Below, in pieces: positions 15,079 to 17,931 of a stretch of DNA of 17,931 bases. The notes below the pieces were generated by a model. The model worked only from the letters and a program-made list of their open reading frames with translations. It was not told the origin of the DNA and ran no database searches. Positions within the stretch are counted from its first letter, which is position 1, and every line of letters begins with the position of its first letter. The position numbers and the translations under genes were made by a program. Source of the DNA: an uncultured Verrucomicrobiota bacterium (GTDB lineage Bacteria; Verrucomicrobiota; Verrucomicrobiae; Opitutales; Opitutaceae). The DNA lies in NCBI GenBank assembly GCA_946482165.1, contig CAMLQS010000067.1:1-17931 (forward strand), in the 5' to 3' direction.

Positions 15079-15180
15079 TTTAACCACGGAGGACACGGAG
15101 GTCACGGAGCTTTGGAAGCGGGAAAGGGTGAGAGGGCGGGCAACTCGATCTCCGTGCGCCTCCGTGAACTCCGTGGTTAA
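15079..15180. repeat. Palindromic repeat built of three CACGGAG units per arm
   Basis: The left arm is TTAACCACGGAG-GA-CACGGAG-GT-CACGGAG (from 15080). The right arm is CTCCGTG-CGC-CTCCGTG-AA, then CTCCGTGGTTAA (15150-15180). The arms pair over about 28 bp apart from the 2-3 nt spacers, with a 40-nt loop. It fills the gap between the permease stop (15187) and the cyclohydrolase start (15033). Such 'accacggag-n-acacggag' palindromes are seen dispersed in Verrucomicrobiota and related genomes; that is recalled, not checked. It may act as a transcript-end hairpin for the permease or be a mobile REP-like element. Confidence 0.75.
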
Positions 15181-15186
15181 GTTGGC

Positions 15187-16575
15187 TCAATGCGCGACGT
15201 GGAAGGGGGGGAGTTTGAAGAAGCTGAGGAAGAAGATCGCGGCGATGACGTAGCCGAGGACGGGGAGGCCGCGGGGCTTGCCGGCGAGGAGGGCGAGCAG
15301 GGCGGCGGAGATGAGGCCGAAGCCGATGCCCTCGGCGATGCTGAAGGTGAGCGGGATGCCGATGATGACGAGCGCGGAGGGGATGGCGATGTGCAGGTCG
15401 CCAAAGTCGATTTCGGCCACGGACTGGAGCATGAAGACGCCGACGAGGATCAGAATGGGCGCGGTGGCCGCGGCGGGGATGGCGAGGAAGAGCGGAGCGA
15501 GGAAAAGCGACATCAGCATGAGCACGCCGACGGTGATCGCGGTGAGCCCGGTGCGGCCGCCGGCCTCCACGCCGGAGGAGCTTTCGACGTAGCTCACGAC
15601 CGTGCTGGTGCCGCAGAGCGAGCTGAGGATGGCGGCGAGCGAGTCGGCGAGCAGGGCGCGGCCGGCCTTGGGCAGGTGGCCCTGTTTGTCGAGCAGGCCG
15701 GCGCGCTTGGTGACGCCGATGAGCGAGCCGATGTTGTCGAACATGTCGACGAGCAGGAGCGAGAGGATGAGCGGCAGGACTTTTAGGAGCGCCGAGACGT
15801 CGGCGAGGAAGGACAGGTCGAGGCGGAAGAATACCGGCGCCATCGACGGCGGCGCGGAGAGGAGCTGCGCGGGCAGGGAGGTGACCTTGCCTCCGTGCCC
15901 GTTGGGGACGAAGAGCCCGGCGACGGTGATGAGCAGGAGGCTGACGAGGATGGCGCCGGGGACCTTGCGGACGGCGAGGACGGCGGTGAGGATGACGCCG
16001 GCGAGGGCGAGGGCGACGGGCGGGGAGGCGAAGTTGCCCGGCGAGACGAGGGTCTCGGGGTGGGCGGCGATGATGCCCGCGCTTTCGAGCCCGATGAAGG
16101 CGATGAAGACGCCGATGCCGGCGGTGATGGCGATCTTGAGCGAGTAGGGGATGGCTTGTATCAGCTTTTCCCGGACGCCGGTGAGGGAGAGGAGGAGGAA
16201 GAGGACGCCGTTGACGAAGACCATGCCGAGCGCCTGTTGCCAAGGGACGCCGGCGCCGAGGCAGATGGAGAAGGCGAAGAAGGCGTTGATCCCCATGCCG
16301 GGGGCGAGGGCGAGCGGGTAGTTGGTCAGCAGCGCCATCAGGAAGGTGGCGAGCGCGGCGCTGACGGCGGTCGCGACGAGGAGCGCGCCTTTGACGGCGA
16401 TGAACGAGGCCGCGGTCGGATCGGAGCCGATGGCCGGGTCTGCGCCGAAGCCGTTCATCAGAATGGCCGGGTTGACCGCGAGGATGTAGGCCATCGCGGT
16501 AAAGGTGGTCAGGCCGGCGGCGAGCTCGCGGCCGACGGTGGTCTTGTGTTCGGCGAGTTTGAAGAAGCGGAGCAT
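15187..16575 (-). CDS. AzgA-type NCS2 purine permease
   Basis: The product has 462 residues, a normal length for the AzgA (GhxP/AdeP) branch of NCS2 transporters; about 12-14 hydrophobic segments. Seen in order: LTTFTAMAYILAVNPAIL (22-39), NYPLALAPGMGINAFFAF (85-102), AIPYSLKIAITAGIGVFIAF (141-160), LLVDMFDNIGSLIGVTKRAG (274-293), and GTSTVVSYVESSSGV plus EAGGRTGLT (322-345). The last two regions line the substrate site in this family. It imports adenine, guanine, hypoxanthine or xanthine with protons across the inner membrane; which one cannot be read from sequence. The ATG at 16575 is chosen because the family starts there; the frame upstream to 17157 runs through the adenine deaminase remnant. 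It lies between that remnant and the tandem cyclohydrolase, all on one strand. Confidence 0.9.
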   Translation of the reverse strand: MLRFFKLAEHKTTVGRELAAGLTTFTAMAYILAVNPAILMNGFGADPAIGSDPTAASFIAVKGALLVATAVSAALATFLMALLTNYPLALAPGMGINAFFAFSICLGAGVPWQQALGMVFVNGVLFLLLSLTGVREKLIQAIPYSLKIAITAGIGVFIAFIGLESAGIIAAHPETLVSPGNFASPPVALALAGVILTAVLAVRKVPGAILVSLLLITVAGLFVPNGHGGKVTSLPAQLLSAPPSMAPVFFRLDLSFLADVSALLKVLPLILSLLLVDMFDNIGSLIGVTKRAGLLDKQGHLPKAGRALLADSLAAILSSLCGTSTVVSYVESSSGVEAGGRTGLTAITVGVLMLMSLFLAPLFLAIPAAATAPILILVGVFMLQSVAEIDFGDLHIAIPSALVIIGIPLTFSIAEGIGFGLISAALLALLAGKPRGLPVLGYVIAAIFFLSFFKLPPFHVAH

Positions 16576-16869
16576 GGAAGAAGGGGATGAAGGCGGAGAC
16601 CTGAAACCTGGAGGAAAGGGGAGGGCGAGGGGGGTGGCCGCGCAGGCGCCAACGAGGGTGCCGACGCGGCCGGTGCGGGCGACGGGATGAGAGGCGTTTA
16701 TGGCCGGCTGGGCGAGGTTATGATGGAGCAGGGCTTTGCGTCCGCTTTTTGGCCACAATCGGGAATTCCTTGGTATTTCGTTGCATGCGCGCGGACGCGG
16801 ACCACGAGTCGGCGAGATGGAGGGAGCCGGCGGACCAGGCGAGAGGCTTTGTGGACCCGGCGGGGGCGG

Positions 16870-17179
16870 CCCGGCGGGCGCGGAGCACCTCTTCGGCGCC
16901 TTCGGAGTCGCAATAGTGGCCGATCTCGGGGAGGTGGTGCCGTTGAGAAGGCGGGCTTCGGCGTAGGCGGTCATCATCGAGCTCTCGACGTGGACGCGCG
17001 GGTCGACGAGCCCGGGGCGTCGACAGAGGCGAACGTGGCGCCGTCGACGGAGGCGAAGTGTTTCCCGGCGGTGCCGGCGGGTTGGGCGCGGGCGATGCGG
17101 CCGGAATGGATGCGGTTGAGCTGCAGGTGGAGAGCAGGCGGGCGCCAGTGAAGACAAGATCGGGCGCGGCTCGGCTCAT
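16870..17179 (-). pseudogene. ade: Remnant of adenine deaminase, frameshifted and truncated
   Basis: Three minus-strand frames together recall the N-terminus of adenine deaminase. The first (from ATG 17179) reads DLVFTGARLL. The second reads NRIHSGRIARAQPAG and KHFASVDGATFASVDAPG. The third (16933-17016) reads PGLVDPRVHVESSMMTAYA then EARLLNGTT. The family motif is PGxIDxHxHxESSM followed by GTT; here the first metal His is Arg, fitting loss of function. A further frame, DSEGAEEVLRARR, follows. The rest of the roughly 550-residue enzyme is gone; the 294 bp down to the permease start hold no recognisable gene. Adenine deaminase makes hypoxanthine and ammonia, so its place beside a purine permease makes sense. 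Sequencing error would have to hit several times to explain it. Confidence 0.6.
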
Positions 17180-17259
17180 CGCCACGGCGGCGAGCCCTTG
17201 GCCCGTCCACTTGGGAGACGGGCTGGGGTGCTGCTTGGAAGGCCCGCGCCTGCCTCTTC

Positions 17260-17931
17260 TCAGCCCTCGAGGACGACGAGGGTTTCGCCGGCGTTGACGG
17301 GTTTGCCCTCGGCGCAGCGGATCTCGCGGATCTTGCCCGCGCGGGAGGCGGAGACGGTGACCTCCATCTTCATGGATTCGAGGACCACCAGCGGATCGCC
17401 CTCGGCGACGGAGGCGCCGGGCTCGACGAGGATTTTCCAGACGTTGCCGGGGATGTGCGCGGGCAGCGCGACGCAGCCGGCGGGGATGGCCTGCTCGTCG
17501 ACGGCGGAGGCCGCTTCGTCGGCGGAGTGGTAGTTGAGCTGGCCGCTCTGCTCCCAGCGGTGCAGCTCGGCCTCGAAGGCGGCCTCGCGCTTGCCGGTGA
17601 AGGCGGCGATCTCCGAGGAGTTTTCCGCGAGAAACCTCTGGTAGTCGCGCAGTTTGAAGGTCGTTTCCTCGACGCGGAGTTTCACGCGGCCCTGAGGGAA
17701 GTCGTCGCGGAACTTCGTCAGCTCGGCGTTGGAGACGGGGTAAAATTTGATCTGGTCGAAGAAACGCAGGAGCCAGGGCTTCCCGTCGGTGAAGTCGGCG
17801 GTTTGCTTGTAGCGGTTCCACATCTGGCAGGTGCGGCCGATGAACTGGTAGCCGCCGGGGCCCTCCATGCCGTAGACGCAGAGGTAGGCGCCGCCGATGC
17901 CGACGGCGTTTTCGGGCGTCCAGGTGCGGGC
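17260..17931 (-). CDS. uca: Urea carboxylase, C-terminal part with biotin carrier domain (5' end beyond window)
   Basis: The last 223 residues are visible, running off the right edge. They begin ARTWTPENAVGIGGAYLCVYG then MEGPGGYQFIGRTCQMWNR, the conserved end of the allophanate-hydrolase-like (AHS1/AHS2) portion of urea carboxylase. After a helical linker (RFLAENSSEIAAFTGKREA) comes the biotinyl domain: AHIPGNVWKILVEPG, then VVLESMKMEVTV with the biotin lysine at visible residue 188. The enzyme carboxylates urea to allophanate using ATP, bicarbonate and biotin; an allophanate hydrolase then releases ammonia. The full protein is about 1200 residues. The visible part is intact. Downstream are the adenine deaminase remnant and the purine permease, suggesting a nitrogen-scavenging cluster that continues beyond the window. 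Confidence 0.92.
   Translation of the reverse strand, partial: ARTWTPENAVGIGGAYLCVYGMEGPGGYQFIGRTCQMWNRYKQTADFTDGKPWLLRFFDQIKFYPVSNAELTKFRDDFPQGRVKLRVEETTFKLRDYQRFLAENSSEIAAFTGKREAAFEAELHRWEQSGQLNYHSADEAASAVDEQAIPAGCVALPAHIPGNVWKILVEPGASVAEGDPLVVLESMKMEVTVSASRAGKIREIRCAEGKPVNAGETLVVLEG

Noticed and set aside
15034..15105. Longer start for the tandem cyclohydrolase
   Set aside because: The extra 24 residues are Ser-rich and encoded partly by the left arm of the CACGGAG repeat, so they are unlikely to be native.
16576..17157. Longer start for the purine permease (656 residues)
   Set aside because: The added N-terminus is Pro/Arg-rich and passes through the adenine deaminase remnant; NCS2 homology starts at 16575.
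1..17931. CRISPR array, tRNA, rRNA or prophage genes
   Set aside because: No regularly spaced direct repeats, no cloverleaf or rRNA core sequence, and no integrase or phage structural gene was seen.

Overview
The window is GC-rich, and most of its genes lie on the minus strand. It looks like part of a chromosome of a polysaccharide-degrading Verrucomicrobiota, most likely Opitutaceae. This inference rests on three large secreted multidomain pectate-lyase-like proteins, on a C-terminal module of the thrombospondin-3/dockerin-like type common in that phylum, and on the lack of strong Shine-Dalgarno sites. No rRNA or tRNA gene and no CRISPR array was seen.

Left part (1-2060) is a decaying accessory region. 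The C-terminus of a SUKH-like (SMI1/KNR4) protein enters from the left edge on the plus strand. A compact DUF433-DUF5615 pair, a putative antitoxin/PIN-like toxin module, lies on the minus strand with a palindrome at its start. The plus strand then carries a broken piece of a restriction-endonuclease-fold polymorphic toxin, interrupted by in-frame stops.

At 2061-2753 is an orphan NarL-type response regulator. A 161-bp element with 24-bp terminal inverted repeats sits between two TA dinucleotides in a CTAG context, as expected of an IS630/Tc1-type MITE. Its insertion appears to have replaced the regulator's last residues and stop codon.

Next come two Cys-rich proteins on the minus strand, one exported with CxxCxGxG motifs and one small. 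A strong rho-independent terminator follows. It closes a 9-kb block of three exported PL1-like lyases transcribed 13250 to 4102. The first two genes are 15 bp apart; the last is a paralogue of the middle one and about 88% identical to it over 567 gapless residues. The middle gene carries an fn3 domain, a Calx-beta domain and a C-terminal module that the last gene lacks. Together the proteins look like an extracellular pectin-degrading set.

The right part (13456-17931) concerns nucleobases and nitrogen. It holds the biotinylated end of a urea carboxylase, a frameshifted remnant of adenine deaminase, an AzgA/NCS2 purine permease, a triplicated CACGGAG palindromic repeat, and a tandem GTP-cyclohydrolase-II-like protein. 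The second half of that protein keeps the fold motifs but has lost the zinc cysteines. The order suggests uptake and breakdown of purines or related heterocycles for nitrogen, now partly degraded.
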